The notes below the pieces were generated by a model. The model worked only from the letters and a program-made list of their open reading frames with translations. It did no database searches and was not told where the DNA came from. Shown here piece after piece: positions 1 through 8,706 of a DNA stretch of 55,299 nucleotides. Every line of letters begins with the position of its first letter. The first letter of the stretch is position 1. The translations under genes were made by a program, and so were the position numbers. Location of the stretch: positions 75,373 through 130,671 of the forward strand of contig DBWR01000012.1 in NCBI GenBank assembly GCA_002309305.1. The letters run 5' to 3'. The stretch comes from Treponema sp. UBA1233 (GTDB lineage Bacteria > Spirochaetota > Spirochaetia > Treponematales > Treponemataceae).

Positions 1-749
1 GGAACCCTCTGCATGTAGTCGCGTGTATTGATTCCTGCACCAACGATATAGCGGTGTTTTGAATCATGCAGTTCATTCGGATGGTTTGCGGCTGAATCAA
101 AGTCCTTTCTGAATACAAGTGAAACAAGGTTTCCGTTTTTGTCGATTATTGGCAGCTGGTTGACCTTGTGCTTCCAGATGAGGTCGTTTGCATCGCTCAA
201 TGAAATGCCGTCCTGGCCTGTAATCATGTCCTTGAACGGAATCATGTAATCCCTGACCTTAGAGCCTGCCGGGAAATGATCTACGCGGAAGTCACGTTCG
301 GTTATGATGCCCTCAAGCTTTCCATGTGAAGTTCCGTCTGCCGTTACGGCAATAGTTGAATGTCCTGTCTTTTGAATCAGCTGGATAACTTCCTCAAGAG
401 TCTGGTCCGGACGAATGTTCGAATCTGATGTGACAAATCCTGCCTTGTAGGACTTGGCTCTGGCAACCATGGCAGCCTGGGCTTCTATGGTCTGGGAACC
501 GTAGATGAACGAGATTCCCCCTTCCTGAGCAAGGGCCACCGCCATCCTGTCGTCGGAAACGGATTGCATTACGGCACTGACCATCGGAATGTTCATGTAA
601 AGGTCAGATTCTTCCCCGGCCTTTTTGTTAAATCGTGTAACCGGAGTGCGTAAAGAAACATGTTCTGGAATGCAGTCTGCAGAAGTATAGCCTGGAATCA
701 GGAGATACTCGCCAAAGGTGTGTGACGGTTCGTCATAATAGTAAGCCAT
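1..749 (-). CDS. guaB: IMP dehydrogenase, N-terminal part (cut by window edge)
   Basis: Reads from ATG at 749 down to base 1 without a stop, giving about 249 residues; the C-terminal half with the catalytic cysteine loop lies outside the window. The N-terminus starts MAYYYDEPSHTF, then the barrel segment with PMVSAVMQSVSDDRMA, then a CBS-type regulatory insert (GHSTIAVTADG, GIITERDFR, VNQLPIIDKNG). This order is that of bacterial inosine-5'-monophosphate dehydrogenase, which oxidises IMP to XMP, the committed step to GMP, in the cytosol. A GAGG Shine-Dalgarno sits five bases before the ATG. The gene is divergent from fliS and has a hairpin in its leader. Assignment is firm; the truncation is only the window edge. 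Confidence 0.95.
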   Translation of the reverse strand, partial: MAYYYDEPSHTFGEYLLIPGYTSADCIPEHVSLRTPVTRFNKKAGEESDLYMNIPMVSAVMQSVSDDRMAVALAQEGGISFIYGSQTIEAQAAMVARAKSYKAGFVTSDSNIRPDQTLEEVIQLIQKTGHSTIAVTADGTSHGKLEGIITERDFRVDHFPAGSKVRDYMIPFKDMITGQDGISLSDANDLIWKHKVNQLPIIDKNGNLVSLVFRKDFDSAANHPNELHDSKHRYIVGAGINTRDYMQRV

Positions 750-766
750 AATGTCCTCTTTAAATG

Positions 767-809
767 TGAAATTAAGGTCCCCCCGCAACGGAGCTCCCTC
801 TTAATTTCA
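767..809 (-). promoter_or_regulatory. guaB: Stem-loop in the guaB leader
   Basis: Ten bases at 767-776 (TGAAATTAAG) are perfectly complementary to 800-809 (CTTAATTTCA), enclosing a GC-rich loop that can form an inner GCTCCG/CGGGG-type helix on the minus strand. It lies 18 bases upstream of the guaB start, just before the Shine-Dalgarno. I see no match to the purine or guanidine riboswitch cores. It may be a protein-binding or mRNA-stability hairpin; its role is unknown. Confidence 0.5.
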
Positions 810-856
810 ACTAATAATATCATATTTTATGGAAGAATTCTAGTAGTGGCTTTGGT

Positions 857-890
857 TAATTCATAATTCATAATTCTTAATTCTTAATTA
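857..890. repeat. AT-rich short tandem repeat (TAATTCAT/TAATTCTT)
   Basis: Units of TAATTCA and TAATTCT follow each other in the guaB-fliS intergenic region. Similar strings occur at 16881-16915 and near 2010, 52611-52635 and 52763-52775, all between genes. They look like a low-complexity intergenic repeat family; no function can be read from them. Confidence 0.5.
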
Positions 891-936
891 CTTTAATCCG
901 CGTGACAAATTTTTCAAAAAAAAGTTAAAAAAGTGC

Positions 937-963
937 TAAAGTCTAAAATTCTTTTTCCGATAA
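937..963 (+). promoter_or_regulatory. Sigma-28 (FliA) type promoter for fliS-flgN
   Basis: TAAAGTCT at 937-944, an 11-base spacer, and TCCGATAA at 956-963 match the flagellar sigma-28 consensus (TAAAGTTT, 11 bases, GCCGATAA) with two mismatches. Transcription would begin near 970, about 43 bases before the fliS start. This ties fliS and the FlgN-like gene to late flagellar expression. Confidence 0.82.
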
Positions 964-1012
964 CAAGAATTAAGGAATATTGTTTACTAATTTATTTAGG
1001 TGGGGTATTGCT

Positions 1013-1465
1013 ATGAGTTACAATTCTTATGGTGGGTATAACACATACCGCGAAGTCGGCGTCAAAACTGCCAGTCAGGGGAAACTGGTCGTCATGCTGT
1101 ACGAAGGGGCCGTCTCTCATTTAAAGGAAGCCGTCAACATGATTGATGGTGAAAACACGATTGCCGCACATAATATCGAAAAATTCGGCATCCACATTCA
1201 AAAGACTCAGGACATCATCACGGAGCTTCAGGTAAGCCTGGACATGGAAAAGGGCGGAGAAATCGCTCAAAACCTGATGGCACTGTACATATACTTCAAC
1301 AAGGAACTCTTGACCGCCAGCATAAAGCACGACAGGTCAAAACTAATGTTCATCCTGAATCTTCTGGACCAGCTCAGGGATTCCTGGACAAACGCCGCCA
1401 ACACACAGGCCAATAATACTGTAAAGATGGCGGTAGACAGGCCGACAATCAGTATAACGGGTTAA
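1013..1465 (+). CDS. fliS: Flagellar export chaperone FliS
   Basis: 150 residues. FliS binds the C-terminus of newly made flagellin in the cytosol, prevents its polymerisation and hands it to the flagellar export gate. The N-terminal part (SYGGYNTYREVGVKTASQGK then LVVMLYEGAVSHL) and the helical remainder are typical of the family and its length. I start at 1013 rather than at an in-frame upstream codon because AGGTGGGG at 998-1005 is well placed and family members begin with a short Y-rich segment. A sigma-28 promoter lies upstream and an FlgN-like chaperone follows after 42 bases, so the pair looks like a late flagellar operon. Confidence 0.93.
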   Translation: MSYNSYGGYNTYREVGVKTASQGKLVVMLYEGAVSHLKEAVNMIDGENTIAAHNIEKFGIHIQKTQDIITELQVSLDMEKGGEIAQNLMALYIYFNKELLTASIKHDRSKLMFILNLLDQLRDSWTNAANTQANNTVKMAVDRPTISITG

Positions 1466-1507
1466 TTTGAGTTTATATCGGGAATAATGGGAATAAAGGT
1501 GGGAAAC

Positions 1508-1993
1508 ATGAACGAACAGCTCAGCCAGGAAGAATTGAACGAACGCATTGCCATACTCAGACGCTTCAGGACATTGCTTGAACAGCAGCGCACCAAATTC
1601 AGGGAATACCTCAAGGTCCTTGAACAGCAGGAAAGCAAAATCTGTCAGCAGGACTCCATGGCCCTTATTGCCCACAGCGAACTGGAAACCCAGATTGTAA
1701 AGGGAATCGGCTCACTTCAAAAGGTAATCGGCCCGATGCAGAAACTCTATCTGAGCGCCAAAAACTCAACCTACAACCCTCAGGACATCATTCCAATCGA
1801 AAAGCTCCAGGATGATTTGACCCATCTGCAGACCCAGGTCCTTGCCCAAAACGAAAGGAACCGCCAGCTTCTGCGTACCCAGCTTGCAGACCTAAAGGAA
1901 CAGATTGCCACCATGCGCAACCCCTACCGCCAGCTGAATTCCGTCTACGCCGCCGACACCGAATCCGGCAATTTGATTCAAGTGGAAGCTTAG
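1508..1993 (+). CDS. FlgN-like flagellar chaperone (coiled coil)
   Basis: 161 residues, rich in Gln, Glu and Leu heptads over residues 1-140, so largely coiled coil. Position directly behind fliS, size and composition fit an FlgN-family chaperone, which escorts hook-filament junction proteins FlgK and FlgL; the family has little sequence signature, so the name rests partly on context. The start at 1508 is chosen because AAGGTGGG (1496-1503) precedes it; an in-frame ATG at 1487 lacks such a site. No clear terminator follows; the next 500 bases hold the structured repeat. Confidence 0.65.
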   Translation: MNEQLSQEELNERIAILRRFRTLLEQQRTKFREYLKVLEQQESKICQQDSMALIAHSELETQIVKGIGSLQKVIGPMQKLYLSAKNSTYNPQDIIPIEKLQDDLTHLQTQVLAQNERNRQLLRTQLADLKEQIATMRNPYRQLNSVYAADTESGNLIQVEA

Positions 1994-2124
1994 ATTAATT
2001 CGGAATGCAGAATTAGGAATTAAGAATTGAAAAAAGTGAGGTCATTATGAAATCTGGGAATGCTATCGTTGTGTCTCGTGTAATAGTGTAATACTTTTAA
2101 AACTCTCTCATTTTTTAGTTAGTG

Positions 2125-2411
2125 TGTGGAAGGCAAGTGCAAGAATAGAGGAAAATTAGTTGCAGATTGACTGAGGGAGCATTCCTGTTTGGCATGAATC
2201 AGTGAAGTTACATAGCTAAAATGTGCGGAATCGAAGGCTGACACACAACAACATCTGCACGAACGCAGTGAGGAAGCCGTTGTTGTGGGACAGACTCCGA
2301 TGGGAGCACATTTTATTTGTGTTTTTGACACGGTTTCTGTCGGGAATAAAGATGCTCCCTCTTGAAATTTTAGTCACTAAGTTTTGTTTATGTTCGCACT
2401 TGCCTTCCACA
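2125..2411 (+). repeat. Structured palindromic element, copy 1
   Basis: A 287-base nested palindrome between the FlgN-like gene and ftsH. Outermost arms are TGTGGAAGGCAAGTGC (2125-2140) and its complement at 2396-2411. Inside lie GAGGGAGCAT/ATGCTCCCTC (2173-2182, 2352-2361), AAAATGTGC/GCACATTTT (2218-2226, 2306-2314), a GGA/GGGA internal loop, ATCGAAG/CTCCGAT with one mismatch (2230-2236, 2295-2301), CTG/CAG, and CACAACAAC/GTTGTTGTG (2244-2252, 2279-2287), closing on a 26-base tip. Copies 2 and 3 share the tip but use different, still complementary, stems. It resembles a MITE or REP-type element, or a structured RNA. No target-site duplication is visible and it encodes no protein. Confidence 0.88.
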
Positions 2412-2421
2412 ATCTTGTCCG

Positions 2422-2450
2422 TGGACATTTTTTTCCATATATTATATAAT
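2422..2450 (+). promoter_or_regulatory. ftsH: Sigma-70 promoter of ftsH
   Basis: TGGACA at 2422-2427, a 17-base spacer and a perfect TATAAT at 2445-2450. It begins eleven bases after the right arm of repeat copy 1, so the element ends just outside the promoter. Confidence 0.75.
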
Positions 2451-2495
2451 TAGCGAACTGTAGATTTTTCTACCATTAAGAAAATGAGGATGATG

Positions 2496-4562
2496 ATGAG
2501 CGAGCCTAACGAAAACAAGAATAACGATCCAAACGACCCGTTTGACTTTTTTAAGCTTTCTGTGGATCAGGACGACAAGGACGATAAGAATAAAAAACCA
2601 AAGAAACCGAAGCCATTTCCTATTTTTACCCTTCTATTTCTGCTTGTATGTGGATTCCTGATTTTTTCAACTGTAAGGAATTCCCACAACTCAGACAATC
2701 TTATTGATTTTTCACTATTCCGTGCAAAGATTGAAGCAAACGAAATTGATACCGTCATAATGGGCGACACCTATTATATTGGCTACAAGGAAAGCGGTAC
2801 TGACAATGTGGACATGGAAAAGCCGTTCAGCCTGTTTTCATTCACTTCGGCACCCAGCACAACGGAATACCGTACTGTAGGAGTTCAGACTGATGAATTC
2901 ATCAATTTCCTGAATGAAAAGGGAGTCACTTATTCCCGTGAGGTAAGGCAAAGCGGATTTTGGCTTCAGCTTTTGATTTCACTTCTTCCGGTGTTGATTC
3001 TGGTGGGACTTTATGTGTTCATGTTCCGCAAGATGGGCAGTGGAATGACAGGCATGGGATCCCTGTTCGGTAACGGGGGCGGTAAGTCCAAGGCAGTTGA
3101 CGAAGGCAAGGTAAAGACCAGATTCGCAGACGTGGCCGGTGTTGACGAGGCAAAGGAAGAACTTGTCGAGGTTGTTGACTTTTTGAAGCAGCCCAAGAAA
3201 TATACAGAAATCGGTGGAAAGATTCCCAAGGGTGTCCTTTTGGTGGGACCGCCTGGAACCGGTAAGACACTTCTGGCACGTGCAGTTGCTGGAGAAGCCG
3301 GTGTTCCGTTCTTCAGGATCAGCGGTTCTGACTTTGTTGAAATGTTCGTTGGTGTGGGAGCAAGCCGTGTCCGTGATTTGTTCCGTACCGCACGCGAAAA
3401 GGCTCCTTGCATCATATTCATTGACGAGCTTGACGCAATCGGTAAGAGCCGTGTAAACAACCTTGGTGGCAACGACGAAAGGGAACAGACCCTGAACCAG
3501 CTTCTGGTTGAAATGGACGGATTTGACAACGAAAAGGGACTCATCGTTCTTGCCGCAACCAACAGACCGGACATTCTTGACCCTGCCCTTCTCCGCCCCG
3601 GAAGATTTGACCGCCAGGTTCCAGTTGAACGCCCAGACGTAAAGGGACGCGAGGCAATCCTCAAGATTCACTCAAAGAACGTAAAGCTTGACCCAAGTGT
3701 TGATTTTGAATCCCTTGCACACGGTACAATCGGTTTTGCAGGAGCGGATCTTGCCAACATGGTAAACGAAGCAGCCCTTCTTGCAGTAAGGAACGGCCGC
3801 AAAGTTGTTTCCATGGAAGACTTCAATGACGCAATAGACAAGGTGAGCATAGGCCTCAAGAAAAAGACCAGACGCGAAAACGAAAAGGAAAGGAAGACCG
3901 TTGCATTCCACGAAACAGGACATGCGCTTGTGGGTGCATTTACCCCGGACTATCCTCCAGTCAACAAGATTACCGTTGTTCCACGCTCACATGGAATCGG
4001 CGGATTCACACAGTACCGCGAAGAAGAAGAAAAGAACCTCCAGACAAAGAGGGACCTCCTTAACGAAGTGGACGTTCTTTTGGGAGGACGTGCAGCCGAA
4101 CAGGTCATATTCGGAGAGATAAGCACTGGAGCCGCCAACGACATTTCTCGTGCCACAGGAATCCTAAAGAGCATGATTACCGACTACGGCATGAGCGACA
4201 AATTCCTGAACATGACTTTGGGAAAAAGCGGAAAGGGTTACGGTGGACCGCAGGAGCCTGAGCTTGTACGCGAGTTCTCTGAGGAAACCCAGCACTACAT
4301 CGACGAAGAAATCGCCCGCATCATGCAGGAGCGATACAAATATGTCCTGAAACTGCTCAAAGACCACAGGCAGCTTTTGGAATACATCGGAAACAACCTT
4401 CTTGAAAAGGAAACCATGGACGGAAAGGAATTTGCCGAAATCGTCAAAGCAGAAAAACACTGTGCTCAAATCACAAGCGAAACTCCAGCCGCCGCTCCTT
4501 CTGAAGAAAACGAAGCCAAGGACGCTCCCAAAAAACGCGGAAGAAAGCCAAAGGAAAACTAA
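2496..4562 (+). CDS. ftsH: ATP-dependent zinc metalloprotease FtsH
   Basis: 688 residues from the chosen start. A membrane-anchored AAA+ protease hexamer that degrades misfolded membrane proteins and short-lived regulators at the inner membrane. A charged N-terminus leads into a first membrane helix (FPIFTLLFLLVCGFLIF), a periplasmic domain and a second helix (LLISLLPVLILVGLYVFMF). Walker A GPPGTGKT is near residue 250, Walker B IIFIDELDAIG follows, and the zinc site HETGH is near residue 471. Four ATGs lie close together (2484, 2490, 2493, 2496); GAGG at 2486-2489 suits 2496 best. The C-terminus ends in KKRGRKPKEN, an AT-hook-like basic tail that is not part of the usual FtsH core. Confidence 0.96.
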   Translation: MSEPNENKNNDPNDPFDFFKLSVDQDDKDDKNKKPKKPKPFPIFTLLFLLVCGFLIFSTVRNSHNSDNLIDFSLFRAKIEANEIDTVIMGDTYYIGYKESGTDNVDMEKPFSLFSFTSAPSTTEYRTVGVQTDEFINFLNEKGVTYSREVRQSGFWLQLLISLLPVLILVGLYVFMFRKMGSGMTGMGSLFGNGGGKSKAVDEGKVKTRFADVAGVDEAKEELVEVVDFLKQPKKYTEIGGKIPKGVLLVGPPGTGKTLLARAVAGEAGVPFFRISGSDFVEMFVGVGASRVRDLFRTAREKAPCIIFIDELDAIGKSRVNNLGGNDEREQTLNQLLVEMDGFDNEKGLIVLAATNRPDILDPALLRPGRFDRQVPVERPDVKGREAILKIHSKNVKLDPSVDFESLAHGTIGFAGADLANMVNEAALLAVRNGRKVVSMEDFNDAIDKVSIGLKKKTRRENEKERKTVAFHETGHALVGAFTPDYPPVNKITVVPRSHGIGGFTQYREEEEKNLQTKRDLLNEVDVLLGGRAAEQVIFGEISTGAANDISRATGILKSMITDYGMSDKFLNMTLGKSGKGYGGPQEPELVREFSEETQHYIDEEIARIMQERYKYVLKLLKDHRQLLEYIGNNLLEKETMDGKEFAEIVKAEKHCAQITSETPAAAPSEENEAKDAPKKRGRKPKEN

Positions 4563-4573
4563 GGCAGGACTTT

Positions 4574-5872
4574 ATGTGGAAATACTTTGCCCTCAATTTT
4601 AAGAAATATCTGGTTCTACGTGGCAGGACATCACGACTCGAATTCTGGAGTTTTGTAACATGTTCCCTCATGCTGATGCTTGTGGGTATTGCGGTTTCAG
4701 GATTTTTATATGCGCTGGAACATTTTTTCAATATAGTTGTAAAACTTGGATCGGTAAACGGAATTTCAATCGGCTTTGCCATCACCCTTTTGACGGGCCT
4801 TGTCCTCATAATGCCACTGATTTCCGTCGCAGTACGAAGAAATCACGACATGGGACTCAGCGGATGGTTCATAGTACTTCCCGGAATAAACCTGATTTTG
4901 TGGTGCATGCCTTCCAAAAACAAAGAGAATTATTTTGACGACAACAATGTGTTTGAGCCAAGCAGGATACTGGGACTTTCCCTCATCTGGATGGGATACA
5001 TCGCACTGATTTTCTATGCAATTGCGGCATTCTTTTTATTCAACGCAAATGTAGAGGCAGCACGACTCGCAAGTGAACCTGTTCAGGAAAATGCAGTTAC
5101 ACAAGAAGCACCCGAAGAAAGCAAAGCAGAAGAAACAAGCTTCATCGACCAGGCAGACGACGGAAAAGACATTCAGGAAGTGAAGGAAGAAAAACCTGAA
5201 GCACTTACGCCAGGTGAATATGACGGTGAAATCATCCAGACCGAACAGCTTGAAGACGGAACGCTGATAACCATGCGCCGCCACAACCAGAAGGTAAACG
5301 TAAAGCTGATTATGGACACTAACATATATGACTCAATCCAATACAAGAACATTGTCGGAAGCATTTCCATTCCTCAGGAAGTTCAGGTAACCGCAATTGC
5401 AAAAACCCAGAGCCTTCTGACCACAGCCAACACAACGGAAATCTGGCTCAGGATAGACGACAACGGCTTTGACGGATATCTGTATGCCGGTGCAATACCT
5501 GATCCATACGAAAACGACTTCTACATGGTACTGGATCAGTTTCAGTTTGCAGATGAAAAATGGACAGTGCGCAACATGGGCGAAAGATTCTATTCATTTA
5601 AGAACGGAACTGAAATCTATGACATGCCGGGCGTCCGACATTCAAATAAAATCGGAGTAATCCAGGTCAAGGGAGACATATCCCCTGAATATTCAATTTC
5701 CGCAATCACCGAAGAAACCACAACCGACAGGGAAAGCGGCATTGCATATCCATGGCTCAGACTGGACAGCGACGGAAAAAGCGGCTGGATTTACGGCAAG
5801 TTCGCAGTATCCGAAAACGGCACTCCTGATTTTCCAAACCCCAAGTTCATCCTCCAGCAGAATTTGCAATAA
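4574..5872 (+). CDS. DUF805 membrane protein with C-terminal SH3-like repeats
   Basis: 432 residues. Residues 1-160 are a DUF805 domain: the GRTSRLEFWSF start motif, RRNHDMGLSGW, and four hydrophobic helices. A Glu/Ala-rich linker (about 165-215) follows, then an extracytoplasmic region with two SH3b-like segments (TAIAKTQSLLTTAN...WLRIDDNGFDGYLYAG and ISAITEETTT...YPWLRLDSDGKSGWIYG). SH3b repeats commonly bind peptidoglycan, so a cell-envelope role is plausible but inferred. It starts 11 bases after ftsH, suggesting co-transcription. No specific function is known to me. Confidence 0.75.
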   Translation: MWKYFALNFKKYLVLRGRTSRLEFWSFVTCSLMLMLVGIAVSGFLYALEHFFNIVVKLGSVNGISIGFAITLLTGLVLIMPLISVAVRRNHDMGLSGWFIVLPGINLILWCMPSKNKENYFDDNNVFEPSRILGLSLIWMGYIALIFYAIAAFFLFNANVEAARLASEPVQENAVTQEAPEESKAEETSFIDQADDGKDIQEVKEEKPEALTPGEYDGEIIQTEQLEDGTLITMRRHNQKVNVKLIMDTNIYDSIQYKNIVGSISIPQEVQVTAIAKTQSLLTTANTTEIWLRIDDNGFDGYLYAGAIPDPYENDFYMVLDQFQFADEKWTVRNMGERFYSFKNGTEIYDMPGVRHSNKIGVIQVKGDISPEYSISAITEETTTDRESGIAYPWLRLDSDGKSGWIYGKFAVSENGTPDFPNPKFILQQNLQ

Positions 5873-5892
5873 GGGTTTTAACGTGTTATAAT
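5864..5892 (+). promoter_or_regulatory. polA: Promoter of polA (predicted leaderless)
   Basis: TTGCAA at 5864-5869, 17 bases, then a perfect TATAAT at 5887-5892. The polA ATG at 5899 is only six bases further, so the transcript would start at or very near the start codon, and no good Shine-Dalgarno is present. Confidence 0.6.
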
Positions 5893-5898
5893 TGAAGA

Positions 5899-8706
5899 AT
5901 GTCAGACAATAACGATAAAACTGTTTACATTCTTGATTCATACGGCTTGATTTACAGGGCTTACTTTGCTCTGATAAGTCATCCCCTTACAAATTCACGT
6001 GGCGAAAACATTGGGGCACTTTCAATTTTTTTCAGAAACCTCAAGGCACTTCTTTCCAAATACAAACCCGCATATCTGGCGGCCGCATTTGATTCACGCA
6101 CGCCTACTTTCAGGCACCAGATGTATGCCGAATACAAGGCCACAAGACAAAAGACTCCCGACGACCTTCATGCACAGGTTCCGTGGATAGAGGAAATCCT
6201 GCACGAGCTCAAGGTTCCGGTACTCAGGGTGGACGGATTTGAAGCCGACGACATCATCGCAACCGTTGCAAAAAAATGCCGTCAAGAAAACCGACCATGC
6301 CGCATCCTAAGCGGTGACAAGGATCTGCTCCAGCTCGTAAACGAACAATGCAAGGAAATGCAGCCGGACAAATTCAACGGTGGCTGGGTGGAAGAAGGAA
6401 TTGAAGAGGTAATCGCAAAGTGGGGCATTCCTCCTGAAAAGATACTGGATTACCTTTCGCTTGTGGGAGACAGTGCGGACAATGTTCCGGGTGTAAGCGG
6501 GGTTGGCGACAAGACTGCACTCAAGCTTCTGAATGAATGGGGAACTCTGGACGGCATATACGAACACGCTGACGACATTAAGGGTGCCGTTGGAGATAAA
6601 ATACGCAAGGACAGGGACAACGCATATTTTTCAAAAAAGCTCATTACGCTAAGGGACGATGTTCCGGTTGAAATTAACTTTGATGAATTTTCTACAGCAG
6701 ACCTTGATTATTCTGCAGCCGCAAAAAAGCTCAATTCATACGAGGCGTTTTCCGTTGCAAAAAGTTATGCGACGGTGGAAGTTGGCCCCCTCTTTTCTCA
6801 GGGTGAAAAACCAGCAGTTACTGGCGAACCTGATGCCGAAGAAAAACCAGTGCTTGAAGTAAAGCAGAACCACGGAAACTATTCGGCAATAACAAACATT
6901 CAGGATTTGAAAAAGCTCATCGACGAAGTTTTGGCATCCAAGGAAAAGTGTGTTGCCTTTGACACAGAAACCGACGGACTTGATTCAAACCACGCATCGC
7001 TTGTGGGATTCAGCCTGTGCAGCAAGACGGGAACCGCAGTTTATGTTCCGGTGTATTTTTCGGACATGATGTTTGCACCCGAGTCCGCACCAAAAGACGA
7101 ATGCATTAGGGAACTTTCAAGGCTTTTGGATGCAGAAGACTTTACGCTCATAATGCACAACGGCAAATTCGACCTGGAAGTGCTTTGGGCAAACGGATAT
7201 TCTGGAATTCCCAAATGCAAAATCTTTGATACTATGGTTGCCGCATGGCTCTTAAGTCCCGACGAGCTGGGTAAATCCCCCTACAGTCTGGAATATCTTG
7301 GTGAAACAAAGCTTGGGCTCCGTGGAATTGAATTCAAGGATGTGGTTCCAAAGGGAAAGACCTTTGCCGACGTAAGTCTTGAAAATGCAGTTCCATACGC
7401 CGCAGAAGATGCGGACTTTACATGGCAGCTAAAGGCATATTTTGATCCGCTGATTGAAAAAAATTCACTGCACGAACTTTTCTATGACATGGAGATGAAG
7501 ATTCTACCGATACTGGCACGCATGGAAAGGCAGGGCATTCATCTGGACAAAAAGGCACTGGCCGACTACAACGTCTATCTGACCAAAGAGATTCAGGAAA
7601 AGGAAAAGGCAATTTACACTGAGGCAGGACACGAGTTCAACATCGCAAGTCCAAAGCAGCTTCAGACCGTTTTATTTGAAGAGCGCCAGCTTGTTCCCGG
7701 CAAAAAGACAAAGACCGGATACAGCACCGACACCGCCGTTCTTGAGGAATTAATCGAACGCACCGAAGACCCGCTTCCACGACTGATTCTGGACTACAGG
7801 AGCCTTACAAAACTTCAGGGCACTTATGTGGAGACACTTCCAACACTGGCAGACAAGGACAGCAGGATACACACGACATTCCTCCAGACAGGAACCGCAA
7901 CAGGACGACTTTCATCGAGCAACCCCAACCTGCAGAACATTCCGATACGTGACGAGGCAGGCAGACGCATAAGGAGCGCATTTACGGCAGTTCCGGGCAC
8001 CGTTTTGATTTCCGCAGACTACGCCCAGATTGAGCTTGTGGTACTGGCACATCTTTCGCTGGACAAAAACCTGTGTTCCGCATTCAATCAGGGAGTTGAC
8101 GTGCACAAGGCCACCGCCGCACTAATCAACAGGATTGAGCCGGATCAGGTTACACCGGAGATGAGGCGCATGGCAAAGACGGTAAACTTTGGAGTCATGT
8201 ACGGCATGTCGGCATTCAGGCTGGCAAATGAACTTGGAATCTCACGCACACAGGCAAAGGAATTCATCGACAAATATTTTGAGACATACAGCGGAGTCCG
8301 CAAATTCCTTGACGACACGATAAGTTCGGCAAAACAAAACGGCTATGTGGAAACCATACTCCACAGAAAGAGGCGCATCACCAACATCAACAGCAAGAAC
8401 AAAATCGAACAGAACGCGGCTCAGAGAATCGCAGTAAACACACCGATACAGGGAAGTGCCGCAGACATCGTAAAAACCGCAATGATGAGCGTCCAGAACA
8501 CAATAGACAGCGACCCCAAGCTGAACGGAAAAATCCACCTTTTGCTGCAGGTTCACGACGAGCTGATATTTGAATGCAGTGACGAAAAGGAAACGTTGGA
8601 ACATGCAATCTCCGTAATCCGTAGCAAGATGGAAGGGGCTGTAAAACTCAACGTACCGCTTAAAGTCAGCATAGAAAGCGGAAGCAACTGGGGGGAATTC
8701 CATTGA
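5899..8706 (+). CDS. polA: DNA polymerase I
   Basis: 935 residues. Repair and Okazaki-fragment processing polymerase. Residues 1-290 form the 5' nuclease domain (DSYGLIYRAYFAL, VDGFEADDIIA, ILSGDKDLLQLV, GDSADNVPGVSGVGDKTA). A 3'-5' exonuclease domain follows with intact DxE residues (FDTETDGLDS near 354) and MHNGKFDLEVL, so proofreading is expected. The polymerase domain has motif A (SADYAQIEL, near 704), motif B (RRMAKTVNFGVMYG, about 755-770) and motif C (QVHDELIFE, near 885). Its stop overlaps the TTG start of coaE by four bases, so the two are translationally coupled. Confidence 0.97.
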   Translation: MSDNNDKTVYILDSYGLIYRAYFALISHPLTNSRGENIGALSIFFRNLKALLSKYKPAYLAAAFDSRTPTFRHQMYAEYKATRQKTPDDLHAQVPWIEEILHELKVPVLRVDGFEADDIIATVAKKCRQENRPCRILSGDKDLLQLVNEQCKEMQPDKFNGGWVEEGIEEVIAKWGIPPEKILDYLSLVGDSADNVPGVSGVGDKTALKLLNEWGTLDGIYEHADDIKGAVGDKIRKDRDNAYFSKKLITLRDDVPVEINFDEFSTADLDYSAAAKKLNSYEAFSVAKSYATVEVGPLFSQGEKPAVTGEPDAEEKPVLEVKQNHGNYSAITNIQDLKKLIDEVLASKEKCVAFDTETDGLDSNHASLVGFSLCSKTGTAVYVPVYFSDMMFAPESAPKDECIRELSRLLDAEDFTLIMHNGKFDLEVLWANGYSGIPKCKIFDTMVAAWLLSPDELGKSPYSLEYLGETKLGLRGIEFKDVVPKGKTFADVSLENAVPYAAEDADFTWQLKAYFDPLIEKNSLHELFYDMEMKILPILARMERQGIHLDKKALADYNVYLTKEIQEKEKAIYTEAGHEFNIASPKQLQTVLFEERQLVPGKKTKTGYSTDTAVLEELIERTEDPLPRLILDYRSLTKLQGTYVETLPTLADKDSRIHTTFLQTGTATGRLSSSNPNLQNIPIRDEAGRRIRSAFTAVPGTVLISADYAQIELVVLAHLSLDKNLCSAFNQGVDVHKATAALINRIEPDQVTPEMRRMAKTVNFGVMYGMSAFRLANELGISRTQAKEFIDKYFETYSGVRKFLDDTISSAKQNGYVETILHRKRRITNINSKNKIEQNAAQRIAVNTPIQGSAADIVKTAMMSVQNTIDSDPKLNGKIHLLLQVHDELIFECSDEKETLEHAISVIRSKMEGAVKLNVPLKVSIESGSNWGEFH

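Noticed and set aside
750..830. Purine riboswitch before guaB
   Set aside because: The hairpin lacks the three-way junction and conserved loop bases of the purine class.
2125..2411. Integron attC site
   Set aside because: The required RYYYAAC/GTTRRRY end boxes are absent and there is no integrase or gene-cassette array.
2223..2453. Open frames of 70-76 codons inside repeat copy 1
   Set aside because: They run through the palindromic element, have no ribosome site and no protein-like composition, and are not preserved in copy 2.
2979..3671. Long antisense frames in ftsH and other core genes
   Set aside because: They are shadows of strongly coding frames in conserved genes and show no ribosome sites or family matches.
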